Source: VYDC01 sp963667515
Lineage (GTDB): Bacteria; Chloroflexota; Dehalococcoidia; UBA2979
Assembly (NCBI GenBank): GCA_963667515.2
Contig: CAXXXY010000008.1
Location: forward strand, 248,001-312,000
Direction of reading: 5' to 3'
Length of the DNA: 64,000 nucleotides
Shown: positions 16,445 to 25,776 of the stretch, piece after piece
Position numbering within the stretch: position 1 is the first letter of the stretch
Layout: every line of letters begins with the position of its first letter
The notes under the pieces: model-generated
Told to the model about the DNA's origin: nothing
Seen by the model: the letters and a program-made list of their open reading frames with translations, nothing else
Databases searched by the model: none
Translations under genes and position numbers: made by a program

Positions 16445-18460
16445 CTAGCGCGCCTCGCGGATCGCCGCGAGCAGCTCCTCCCCGAAGCGGCGCACGCGTG
16501 CCTCGCCGAGGCCCCACACCGTCAGTAGCTCGTGCGCGTCGGCGGGCCGGCGGAAGGCGAGCTCGCGCAGCGTGCGGTCGGCGAAGAGCGTGTAGGCGGG
16601 CACGCCGTCCGCTCGGGCGCGCTCCGAGCGCCACGCGCGCAGCGCCACGAGCACCGGGTCGTCGGCGGCCACCTCGGGGCCGGTGGCGGCGCCGGCCGAG
16701 CCTCGAGCGGGTCGCGCCGCCTCGATCGGGGCACGCGGCGGCGCGTTGGGATGCCGCTCCTCCCACGCCGCGATGAGCGCGAGCAGCTGCGCCCCGAACC
16801 AGCGCACGCGGCGCTCGGCCATCCCCCATACGGCCAGCAGCTCCTGCTCCGAGCGCGGTCGCGCCGCCGCCAGCGCGCGCGCGGTGCGGCGCTCGTACAC
16901 GCGGTCGGGCTCGCGCGCGGCCTCCTCGGAGAGCGCGTCGCGCAGCGCGAGGATCTCGGCGAAGAGCTCCTCGGGGTAGGGCGGCGCCTCGCCCCGCAGG
17001 CAGGAGTCGCAACGCTCGCAGCGCTCGGGAGGGCGCTCGCCGAAGTAGCGCAGCACCAGGGCGCGCCGGCATTCGGTGGTCTCGGCGTACTCCACCATCT
17101 CGGCGAGTCGCGCCTCGGCGTAGGCGCGGTTCTCGGCGATCGCGCGGGTGTCGATGGGCGCCGCGGCGTCCGTCGAGGTGAGCTGCAGCGCCACCGGGTC
17201 CAGCAGCCCGCTCTCGCGCAGCGCGACGACCGCCATGGCGTGGCCGTCCTGGTCGTCGATGCCCGCGTCGGGCGGCAGCCGTCCGTCGGCGCCCGCCAGC
17301 GCGACCCAGCGGCGCCAGGTCTCGCGCACGGCCGCGTCGTCGGGGTGCGCCTGGTCGATGAAGCGCTGCTGGGCGGTGCGGTCGAAGCGCGCGTAGAGCA
17401 GCGTGCACTCGGCGACCTCGCCGTCGCGACCGGCGCGGCCGGCCTCCTGGTAGTAGGCCTCCAGCCGCCCCGGCATGTTCATGTGAATGACGTAGCGCAC
17501 GTCCGGCTTGTCGATCCCCATCCCGAACGCGTTGGTCGCGACGATCACCGACGTCTCGCCGAGCGCGAAGCGGCGCTGCACGCGCGTGCGCTCCTCGCGG
17601 CCGAGCCCGGCGTGGTAGGCCGCCGCATCGACGCCGGCCTCGCGCAGCCGCGCCGCCAGCTCGTCCACGCCGCGCCGCGTCCGCGCGTAGACGATGCCGG
17701 CCTGGCCCGCCCGCTCGCGCGTGTAGCGCACCACCCACTCGCGCCGCGCCTCGAGCCCGGCGATCGGCTCGACGGCGAGCAGCAGGTTGGGGCGATCGAC
17801 GGAGGTGACGACCTCGAGCGCCAGCTCGCCGAGGCCCAGGCGCTCGCGGATGTCGCGGCGCACGCGCGGGTTCGCGGTCGCGGTGAGCGCCAGCGTGCGC
17901 GGCTCGCCCAGCAGCTCGCGCACCTCCCCCAGCTGCAGGTAGTCGGGGCGGAAGTTGTGCCCCCATTCGGAGATGCAATGCGCCTCGTCGACGGCGAGCA
18001 GGGCGACCCCCGCGCGCCGCAGCCCCGCCACCAGCGCGGCGTTCTGGAACTGCTCGGGCGCCACGTAGAGCAGCGGCGCTCGCCCCTCGACGAAGTCCGT
18101 GTAGCGGCGGTTCTTCTCGTGGCGGTCGATCTGCGAGTTGATGAAGGTCGCGGGCACCCCGGCCGCCTGCAGCGCCTCCACCTGGTCCTGCATCAGCGCG
18201 ATCAGCGGCGAGACCACCAGCGTGCGGCCACTGAGCAGCGCGGGGAGCACGTAGCAGAGGCTCTTGCCGCTGCCCGTCGGCATCACCGCGAGCACGTCGG
18301 CGCCGTCCAGCTCGGCGAGGACGCGCTCCTGCCCGTCGCGGAACTCGGGGTAGCCGAAGCGCGCGCGCAACTCCTCGCGGTAGCGGTCGAGCATCGACGC
18401 GGCGCGCTCGGCCACTCCGGCCGTCGCGGACGGCGTCGGCGCGTCTCCGCTCGGCTGCAT
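16445..18460 (-). CDS. recQ: ATP-dependent DNA helicase RecQ
   Basis: A 671-residue superfamily-2 3'-5' helicase. MPTGSGKSLCYVLPALL is Walker A, AVDEAHCISEWGHNFRPDY is the DEAH box, ALTATANPRVRRDI is motif III, and YYQEAGRAGRDGEVAE is motif VI. A four-Cys zinc site follows (ECRRALVLRY then CERCDSC). The C-terminal part has two HRDC-like repeats, the first shortened (around RSEQELLAVWGMAERRVRWF) and the last complete (VLVALRAWRSERARADGV to the end). A clear winged-helix RQC domain is not obvious. ATG at 18460 after GGGGGCACC; longer frames upstream lack coding character. Confidence 0.93.
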   Translation of the reverse strand: MQPSGDAPTPSATAGVAERAASMLDRYREELRARFGYPEFRDGQERVLAELDGADVLAVMPTGSGKSLCYVLPALLSGRTLVVSPLIALMQDQVEALQAAGVPATFINSQIDRHEKNRRYTDFVEGRAPLLYVAPEQFQNAALVAGLRRAGVALLAVDEAHCISEWGHNFRPDYLQLGEVRELLGEPRTLALTATANPRVRRDIRERLGLGELALEVVTSVDRPNLLLAVEPIAGLEARREWVVRYTRERAGQAGIVYARTRRGVDELAARLREAGVDAAAYHAGLGREERTRVQRRFALGETSVIVATNAFGMGIDKPDVRYVIHMNMPGRLEAYYQEAGRAGRDGEVAECTLLYARFDRTAQQRFIDQAHPDDAAVRETWRRWVALAGADGRLPPDAGIDDQDGHAMAVVALRESGLLDPVALQLTSTDAAAPIDTRAIAENRAYAEARLAEMVEYAETTECRRALVLRYFGERPPERCERCDSCLRGEAPPYPEELFAEILALRDALSEEAAREPDRVYERRTARALAAARPRSEQELLAVWGMAERRVRWFGAQLLALIAAWEERHPNAPPRAPIEAARPARGSAGAATGPEVAADDPVLVALRAWRSERARADGVPAYTLFADRTLRELAFRRPADAHELLTVWGLGEARVRRFGEELLAAIREAR

Positions 18461-18628
18461 GCGGTGCCCCCGGCCTTCGCGCGCGACGCCAGACGGCGCC
18501 CCGGCGGTGGCGCCGAGGCTGCGGGGAGGCCTCGATGATACGGGCGTGGCGCGGCGGGCGCCCCCACGGGAAGGCCCGGAGGCGCCAGAGTCCGCGCTAT
18601 GGGACGATGATCCTGACGGGGTGGAACG

Positions 18629-20248
18629 GTGCCGATGATCCGACGGGGTGACGCCGATACGCCGATACGCGGGTCGCGCGACGGGACGGCGAGCGCCGCC
18701 CTCAGCTCCCGCGGCGGATCGTGGCTCGCGACGGCGCTCTCGCTGCTGGCCGCGGCCGCCCTGCTCGCGCTGCTCGTCGCCGCGCTCCCGCGCCCCGGCA
18801 CCGCCCACGCTCAGCCGCTCGCAACCCCGCCCGACGCCGTGCCCATCGCGGGGCAAGCCGCGCCCGATCCGCCCGCCGGCCCACCGAGCTGCAGCGGTGC
18901 CGCGCGGCAGGCGCCGCAGCTCGTGCCCGGCTCCCAGGCCATCGCCATCTCGCTCAGCGTGGAATGCGACCGCGCGGGCTCGCTGGTGGTGACGCCGCCC
19001 GGCGGCGACCCGGCGGGCGCCGAGCTCGACGCCGACGGCCGCTTCGACGGAGTGCTGGGGCGCGCCTACCTCTGCGGGGGCGCCGCGGCGACCGTGTCCG
19101 CGGTGGTCACCGACGAGGACGGGCGGCGCTGGGGGCGCGAGCTGCCGCTCAGCGGCGTCGTCGGCGCGCCGGCCTGCGATCTGCTGATCCGCCCCGGCGT
19201 CACCGAGCTGGACTGGGAGCGCCGGCCGATCGCGATCGCCGACGCCTTCGCCGCCGACGCGCTCGGCACGCCCAGCGGCTTCGGCGCTAACGACAGCCCA
19301 CTCGCGCTCGACCACCTCTCGGTCTGGCACCTCGATGAGGAGAGCGGGCGCTGGAGCGCCTGGGGCGTGGGCGCCCCGCGCGTCTTCCGCACGATCGCGG
19401 CGCTGGAGCCCGGCAAGCGCTACCTGGTTGCCTCGGACGCGGAGGTCGCGTGGCGCTTCCCCGACCCGCCGCTCGTCTCCGCGCTCGAGAGCGCGCAGGT
19501 CGTCTCCTACTACGGCCACCCCGGCGTCGCCGCAATGGGCGTGCTGGGCGCGGGCACGCCCGAGCAGGCGGCGGACGGCGTGGCGGAGCTCGCGGTGCGC
19601 TACGACGCGCTCAACGGCGACCGCGGCGTGATCCCCGCGCTGCACCTGATCACAGGGGTGGCGCAGGCGCGGCCCGGCGCCGACGGCCGCTACCACGCGC
19701 GCATGTCGAGCGAGCGGGTCCGCGAGTGGGTGGAGCTGGCGCGGGAGCGCGAGCAGCTGATCTTCCTCGACGTGCAGATCGGGCTCGCCGACCCGCTGGG
19801 CGAGGTGCGCGCGCTGGAGGAGTTCCTGCGCGAGCCGCACGTGCACCTGGCGCTCGATCCCGAGTTCGCGACGCACGGCCGCGGCAAGCCCGGCATCGTG
19901 ATCGGCTCGCTGGACGGCGTCACCATCGACGCGGTGCAGGCCTACCTCGCGGAGCTCGTGCGCGAGGAGATGCTGCCGCCCAAGCTGCTGGTGCTGCACC
20001 AGTTCCTCGACAGCATGCTGCCGGGCGCCGAGCAGGGCTACGCCGACCACCCCGAGGTGGAGATCGTGATCGACATGGACGGCTTCGGGCCCGCGTTCGT
20101 GAAGCTGACGAAGTACCGCTGGTACGCGCTGGGCGACTACGCGGAGCGCGCCGCGATCAAGCTGTTCTTCCTGTGGGACGCCCCGCTGCTCACGCCGGCC
20201 GATCTCCAGTCCCTCGACAATCCGCCCGACCTCGTCATCTACCAGTAG
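18629..20248 (+). CDS. Uncharacterised secreted or membrane-anchored protein
   Basis: A 539-residue protein with an N-terminal hydrophobic segment (WLATALSLLAAAALLALLVA) after Arg residues, then a Pro/Ala-rich linker. The middle has beta-rich modules (ITEL-like LIRPGVTELDWERRP and LDHLSVWHLDEESGRW). The C-terminal ~260 residues have an alpha/beta-barrel look: VVSYYGHPGVAAMGVLG, LIFLDVQIGL, VHLALDPEFATHGRGKPG, KLLVLHQFLDSMLPG and VEIVIDMDGFGP. The C-terminal domain recalls uncharacterised Chloroflexota lipoproteins. Function not recognised. The GTG at 18629 and ATG at 18635 are equally possible starts. Confidence 0.7.
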   Translation: MPMIRRGDADTPIRGSRDGTASAALSSRGGSWLATALSLLAAAALLALLVAALPRPGTAHAQPLATPPDAVPIAGQAAPDPPAGPPSCSGAARQAPQLVPGSQAIAISLSVECDRAGSLVVTPPGGDPAGAELDADGRFDGVLGRAYLCGGAAATVSAVVTDEDGRRWGRELPLSGVVGAPACDLLIRPGVTELDWERRPIAIADAFAADALGTPSGFGANDSPLALDHLSVWHLDEESGRWSAWGVGAPRVFRTIAALEPGKRYLVASDAEVAWRFPDPPLVSALESAQVVSYYGHPGVAAMGVLGAGTPEQAADGVAELAVRYDALNGDRGVIPALHLITGVAQARPGADGRYHARMSSERVREWVELAREREQLIFLDVQIGLADPLGEVRALEEFLREPHVHLALDPEFATHGRGKPGIVIGSLDGVTIDAVQAYLAELVREEMLPPKLLVLHQFLDSMLPGAEQGYADHPEVEIVIDMDGFGPAFVKLTKYRWYALGDYAERAAIKLFFLWDAPLLTPADLQSLDNPPDLVIYQ

Positions 20249-20251
20249 GCA

Positions 20252-20287
20252 GGCAACGTTCCGTTGCATCGATGAGGCTGCCGCGCG
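20252..20287 (+). repeat. Dispersed hairpin repeat, copy R4 (divergent)
   Basis: GGCAACGTTCCGTTGCATCG followed by ATGAGGCTGCCGCG. The stem is GCAACG/CGTTGC instead of GCAGCG/CGCTGC as in R1, a paired change that keeps the hairpin. It lies in the gap upstream of the MmgE/PrpD gene. TAGGCT at 20336-20341 may be the -10 box of that gene. Confidence 0.5.
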
Positions 20288-20366
20288 CGCCGTCGCCCCG
20301 TTGGGCGGGGTCGCGCGACGTGGGCGCTGGCCGTGTAGGCTCGGCGCCGCGCAGCGAGGGGGCAGG

Positions 20367-21764
20367 GTGGCGATCGAGGCACAGCAGGGGATGCCGGGCG
20401 GCGCGGGCGCGATCAGCGAGGTCACGCGCGACCTCGCGGCGTGGATCGCCGGCGCCCGCGAGCGCCCGCTCCCTCCCGAGGTCGCCGAGAAGGCGAAGCA
20501 CCACACCCTCGACACGCTCGCCGCGATGGTCTCGGGCTCGCGGCTGCGGCCGGGCGAGCTGGGCGTCGCCTACGCGCGCGCGCAGCACGGCGCGCCCGAG
20601 GCGGGCGTCGCCGGCACCGCGCTCGTCACCTCGGCGGAGCTGGCCGCCTTCGCCAACGGCATGACCGCGCACGCCGACGAGACAGACGACTCGCACGCCC
20701 CCTCGTTCACCCACCCCGGCTGCGCCGTCGTCCCGGCCGCCCTCGCGATGGCGGAGCGCGAGGCGCGCAGCGGCGCCGAGTTGCTGCGCGCGATCGTCCT
20801 GGGCTACGAGCTGTGCGCGCGCAGCACGATGTCGCTCGGGCGCGACGAGCTCTACGCCGCCGGCCACTCCACGCACGCCTTCGGCGGGCTCTTCGGCGCG
20901 GCGGCGGCCGCGGGCGCGCTCGCGGGCCTCGACGAGCAGGGCAGCCGCTGGCTGCTCTCGTACGCGGCGCAGCAGGCGGCGGGCATCACCAGCTGGGCGC
21001 GCGACGAGGAGCACATCGAGAAGGCGTTCCACTTCGGCGCGATGCCCGCGAGCCGCGGGGTGCTGGCGGCCTCGCTGGTGGCGTTCGGCTTCAGCGGCGT
21101 CGACGACGTGCTGGCGGGCCCCCGCAACTTCTTCGAGGCGTTCTCGGAGCGCCCCGACCCGGGCCTGCTCACCCGCGAGCTCGGCAAGCGCTACGAGATC
21201 CTCCACGCCAATATCAAGAAGTGGCCGGTCGGGTCGCCGATCCAGGCCGCGCTCGACTCGGCGCAGGCGCTGCGCAGCGAGCACGACCTCGTGCCCGAGG
21301 CGATCGCCCGCGTGGCGGTGCGGCTGCCCGACATCGAGGCGCACGTCGTGGACGACCGCTCGATGCCCGACATCAACGTGCAGCACCTCGTCGCCGTGAT
21401 GCTGCACGACGGCGAGCTCGGCTTCGCCTCGGCGCACGACTACGAGCGGATGAGCGACCCGGCGGTGCTGGCGCTGCGCGAGCGGCTGACGCTGGTGCAC
21501 GACGCGGAGCTCGGTACGGCGCGGCCGCGGCGGCAGGCGATCGTCGAGGTGGAGACGACGGACGGCCGTCGGCTCTCGCATCGCACGCGCGCGGTGCGCG
21601 GCACCGCCGACAGCCCGATGGAGCGCGCCGAGGTGGAGGCGAAGAGCCTCGACCTGCTCGCACCGGTGCTCGGCGGCGAGCGGGCGGGGACGCTGGTGGC
21701 GGCCGTCGGGGAGATCGAGGCGCTCGGCGACGCGCGCGAGCTACGGCCGCTGCTCGCCGGCTGA
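20367..21764 (+). CDS. MmgE/PrpD family protein (2-methylcitrate dehydratase-like)
   Basis: A 465-residue protein of the MmgE/PrpD family, which includes 2-methylcitrate dehydratase and cis-aconitate/itaconate-type enzymes. Typical segments: VAEKAKHHTLDTLAAMVSGS, FANGMTAHADETDDSHAPSF, HPGCAVVPAALAMAERE, ILGYELCARSTMSLG, GHSTHAFGGLFGAAAAAG, and KKWPVGSPIQAALDS. The substrate is unknown since no other methylcitrate-cycle gene is adjacent. GTG start at 20367 after GCGAGGGGGCAGG. Confidence 0.88.
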   Translation: MAIEAQQGMPGGAGAISEVTRDLAAWIAGARERPLPPEVAEKAKHHTLDTLAAMVSGSRLRPGELGVAYARAQHGAPEAGVAGTALVTSAELAAFANGMTAHADETDDSHAPSFTHPGCAVVPAALAMAEREARSGAELLRAIVLGYELCARSTMSLGRDELYAAGHSTHAFGGLFGAAAAAGALAGLDEQGSRWLLSYAAQQAAGITSWARDEEHIEKAFHFGAMPASRGVLAASLVAFGFSGVDDVLAGPRNFFEAFSERPDPGLLTRELGKRYEILHANIKKWPVGSPIQAALDSAQALRSEHDLVPEAIARVAVRLPDIEAHVVDDRSMPDINVQHLVAVMLHDGELGFASAHDYERMSDPAVLALRERLTLVHDAELGTARPRRQAIVEVETTDGRRLSHRTRAVRGTADSPMERAEVEAKSLDLLAPVLGGERAGTLVAAVGEIEALGDARELRPLLAG

Positions 21765-21787
21765 GGTGGGGCGCCACCCCGCTACGC

Positions 21788-22073
21788 CTACGGTCCGAGG
21801 GCGCGCTGCATCTCCTCGTCGCTGAAGGCGCGCAGCGTCTCGCTCACGACGTTGCCCGCCTCGGCGACCGCGAAGAGGCCCGAGAGCATCGCCTCCTCGC
21901 TCGGCGCCTCGACCGTGACGACGAGGTCGTACTGGCCCTGCGTCCAGTAGTGGCCGAGCACGCGGAAGCCCGCCGCGTCGTTCTCCTCGCGGATCTCGGG
22001 CGCGATGGACGGTGCGCTTCAGCTCGCGCCGTCCCTGGTCCGTGAAGCGATAGAGCACCACGTACGTCGGCAT
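21788..22073 (-). pseudogene. GYD-domain protein gene, frameshifted
   Basis: From the ATG at 22073 (GGGAGGGGGCGCC upstream) the frame gives MPTYVVLYRFTDQGRRELKR. The rest of a GYD domain (REENDAAGFRVLGHYWTQGQ, then YDLVVTVEAPSEEAMLSGL) is in another frame. The switch lies near 21995-22015. Total length is 3n+1, so one base was gained or two lost. GYD proteins are ~95-residue ferredoxin-fold proteins of unknown role. Either a real pseudogene or a single-base sequence error. Confidence 0.8.
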
Positions 22074-22191
22074 GGCGCCCCCTCCCCTCTGCTCATCGCA
22101 TCGAGCGCCCACAACCCTCCAGCCGCCCGCCATCTGCGGGGCGCAGCCCCCCAGCCGGCCGTACGTCCCGCTCCAGAACGAGCGCCTCTCC

Positions 22192-22230
22192 GGCAGGAGC
22201 GGCAGCGTCACCGGTCGATCGGAACGCTCG
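22192..22230 (-). repeat. Dispersed hairpin repeat, copy R5
   Basis: GGCAGGAGCGGCAGCGTCAC followed by CGGTCGATCGGAACGCTCG. The first half matches R2/R3 well and the second half is more diverged. Like R3 it abuts the 3' end of an acyl-CoA dehydrogenase gene. The surrounding gap 22074-22233 has no gene. Confidence 0.45.
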
Positions 22231-22233
22231 TCG

Positions 22234-23436
<1,203 letters not shown>

Positions 23437-23528
23437 GCCTCGCCTCCTCGCCCGGCCGCGCCTCGTGGGGCGGCGCCCTGATCGCTGCCGGCGCAACGGT
23501 ATCATCGCGCCGCGCCGGGGGGAGCAGC

Positions 23529-23786
23529 GTGGCCGAGTCCGCCGGGGCGATCGAGGAGCTGGAGTTCCGCGAGGTCACGCGCGAGCGCTGGCCGGACCTC
23601 GCGCGATCGCACGGCGCCGACATCGTCGAGGGCTACCCGGTCGACGCCGACTCGCCGAGCTACGGCTTCATGGGCCGACGCTCCACCTTCGCGGCCGCGG
23701 GCTTCGAGGAGGTGGGGCGGGGGGCAGCCGGCGCTACGGTGCGGCTGTCGCTCCCGTCGGCCGCCACCGACACGCGCCGCTCGTGA
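23529..23786 (+). pseudogene. GNAT acetyltransferase remnant with internal deletion
   Basis: An open frame of 85 codons that joins the first strand of a GNAT protein (LEFREVTRERWPDLA) directly to the C-terminal end of the fold (GADIVEGYPVDADSP then FMGRRSTFAAAGFEEVGR). The acetyl-CoA-binding core (about 90-100 residues in the family) is absent. A GTG with GGGGGGAG upstream and a TATCAT hexamer at 23500 remain, so it may still be expressed, but it cannot be an acetyltransferase. Confidence 0.7.
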
Positions 23787-23796
23787 GGGGGCGCTC

Positions 23797-24150
23797 GTGA
23801 CGGGGCTGGGCCGCGGGTCGCTCTTCGCCGGGGTGCCGCGGGAGCTGCCGGCCGAGCTCACGACGGTGCTCGCGACAGGCGGCGGCGCGCGCGTGGAGCG
23901 CATCGTCTCGCGCGGGCACGCGACGGCCGCGGGCGAGTGGCAGGAGCAGGACGAGGACGAGTGGGTGCTGCTCGTCGCCGGCGCCGCGCGCCTCGATCTC
24001 GCGGGCGGCGAGCACGTCGAGCTGGGGCCCGGCGACTGGGTCGACCTGCCGGCCGGGCTGCGGCACCGCGTCGCGTGGACCGCGCCCGACAGCGACACGA
24101 TCTGGCTCGCGGTGTTCCGGCCCTCGGCGGCCGGCGACACCGGGGCGTAG
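23797..24150 (+). CDS. Small cupin-domain protein
   Basis: A 117-residue single-domain cupin. EWQEQDEDEWVLLVAGAARL matches the first cupin motif with a weak metal site, and GPGDWVDLPAGLRHRVAWT matches the second with its His. Such proteins are often metal-dependent isomerases or sensors; no function can be assigned. It starts 10 bp after the broken GNAT gene. Confidence 0.8.
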   Translation: MTGLGRGSLFAGVPRELPAELTTVLATGGGARVERIVSRGHATAAGEWQEQDEDEWVLLVAGAARLDLAGGEHVELGPGDWVDLPAGLRHRVAWTAPDSDTIWLAVFRPSAAGDTGA

Positions 24151-24208
24151 CGGAGGCGCTATCCTCGCGGCGCGGCCGAGCTGGGCGAGGGGCGAGGGGG
24201 GGGTGGGG

Positions 24209-25738
24209 GTGGCACGGACGCTGCGCGTGGGGGTCGACACCGCACCCCGCGTCTTCGACTGCGAGCAGCCGGCGGGCTTCCGCGACTCCGCGGGCTCCGA
24301 CCTCGTGGGGAGCTTCTACGACCAGCTCACCTCGCCGCGCGCCTACCTCGACGAGCGCGGCGTGGCGCGCGTCGACTGGCACGCGCCGCGCCCCGTCCTC
24401 GCCGAGGCGTGGTGGTGGTCGGAGGACGGGCGCACCTGCACCTTCCGCGTGCGCGCGGGCGTGCTCTCCGCCGACGGCAACGAGCTGACCGCCGAGGACG
24501 TGCGCTGGGGCTGGGAGCGCGCCTTCGGCCTGCGCGACGTGGGCAAGTGGGTGGCGCGCGTCTCCTCCGTGCAGGAGGCCGAGGACATCGAGGTGCTCGA
24601 TCGCTACACGGTGGCGTTCCACCTGCGGGCGCCCAATCCCGCGCTCCCTCGCACGATGGCGCAGATGACGCCGGGCCTCTACGACGGCGCGGTCGTGCGG
24701 CCCGCGCTGAGCGAGGACGATCCGTGGGCGAAGGAGCTGATCGGCGGGCGCTCCGTGGGCTTCGGCCCGTACCGGCTGGTCGAGCGCGACGGCGACGGCG
24801 TGACGATCGCCGCGCACGAGCGCTACTGGCGCGGTCCCGCGCCCATCGGCGAGGTGCGCATGCGGCGCTACGACTCGCGCGAGGAGGCGTTGGAGGGGCT
24901 GCTGGCGGGCGAGGTCGACCTCGTGCCGGGCGTCCCCGCCGAGGCGCTGCCCCGGCTGATCCGGCCGCGGGCGGCCGCGCCCCGGCTGCGCGTCGCGCCC
25001 GCCTCGCTCTCGGGCGTGGCGCTCCACCTCGACCCGACCGTCGAGCCGCTCGACGATCCGCTGGTGCGGCAGGCGATCGCGCATGCGACGCCGTACGAGG
25101 CGGTGCTCGCCTCGGCGTTCGACGGGCGCAGCGAGCGCTGGCACAGCTGGGTGCGCAGCGACTCGCCGGGCTACGACCCGACGAGCTGGCCGTACGCGGA
25201 GGACCTGCCGCGGGCGCGCGAGCTGCTCGCCGCCTCGAAGGGCGCGGGCGGCTTCGAGACGACGCTGCGCGTGCTGCCCGGCGACGGCTTCGACGCGGTC
25301 GCCGAGGTGGTCGCCGACGGGCTGGCGCGCATCGGCGTGCGGCTGCTGCTCGACGAGGGGGACTCGGCGGGCGCGATCCGCAGCGGCAACCTGGCGCCGA
25401 TCATGCTGCGCGGCTTCGCTGACGGCCGCGGGATGCGCGTCTCCGACCCCAACTACGCCTACATCCACGACTGGGGTCCCGGCCGCATGCGGCTCTTCCC
25501 CTTCCACTACGAGAACGAGGAGTTCTTCGACGCCCTGCGCGCGATCCCGGAGGCCGGGCACGGCCGGCCCTGGGAGGAGGCGGTGCGGCGCGCCCAGCGC
25601 ATCCACAACGCCGACGCGGTGCTGATCCCGCTCTGCGACCACCGCTACTACGTGGCGCACGTCGGCGAGCTGGAGGGGTACCGCTGGTACCCCGACAACC
25701 GGCTGCCTTTCGCGGAGATGCAGTGGGCCGAGGCGTAG
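24209..25738 (+). CDS. ABC-type oligopeptide-binding (SBP_bac_5) protein, signal-less (1)
   Basis: A 509-residue family-5 solute-binding protein: LAEAWWWSEDGRTCTFRVRA, ELTAEDVRWGWERAFG, GFGPYRLVERDGDGV and the C-terminal lobe with DALRAIPEAGHGRPW. No signal peptide or lipobox is present at either possible start (24203, 24209), unusual for an extracytoplasmic receptor. No permease or ATPase gene is nearby. TATCCT at 24160-24165 may be its -10 box. It is 38 bp upstream of a paralogue. Confidence 0.85.
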   Translation: MARTLRVGVDTAPRVFDCEQPAGFRDSAGSDLVGSFYDQLTSPRAYLDERGVARVDWHAPRPVLAEAWWWSEDGRTCTFRVRAGVLSADGNELTAEDVRWGWERAFGLRDVGKWVARVSSVQEAEDIEVLDRYTVAFHLRAPNPALPRTMAQMTPGLYDGAVVRPALSEDDPWAKELIGGRSVGFGPYRLVERDGDGVTIAAHERYWRGPAPIGEVRMRRYDSREEALEGLLAGEVDLVPGVPAEALPRLIRPRAAAPRLRVAPASLSGVALHLDPTVEPLDDPLVRQAIAHATPYEAVLASAFDGRSERWHSWVRSDSPGYDPTSWPYAEDLPRARELLAASKGAGGFETTLRVLPGDGFDAVAEVVADGLARIGVRLLLDEGDSAGAIRSGNLAPIMLRGFADGRGMRVSDPNYAYIHDWGPGRMRLFPFHYENEEFFDALRAIPEAGHGRPWEEAVRRAQRIHNADAVLIPLCDHRYYVAHVGELEGYRWYPDNRLPFAEMQWAEA

Positions 25739-25776
25739 GGGTGCGCGGGATCGCGGGCTGAGAAGGAGTCGCATCG

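Noticed and set aside
18461..20515. Possible long N-terminal extension of RecQ across the divergent gene
   Set aside because: The extension is low-complexity, lies antisense to the exported-protein gene, and RecQ has a good ATG with ribosome-binding site at 18460.
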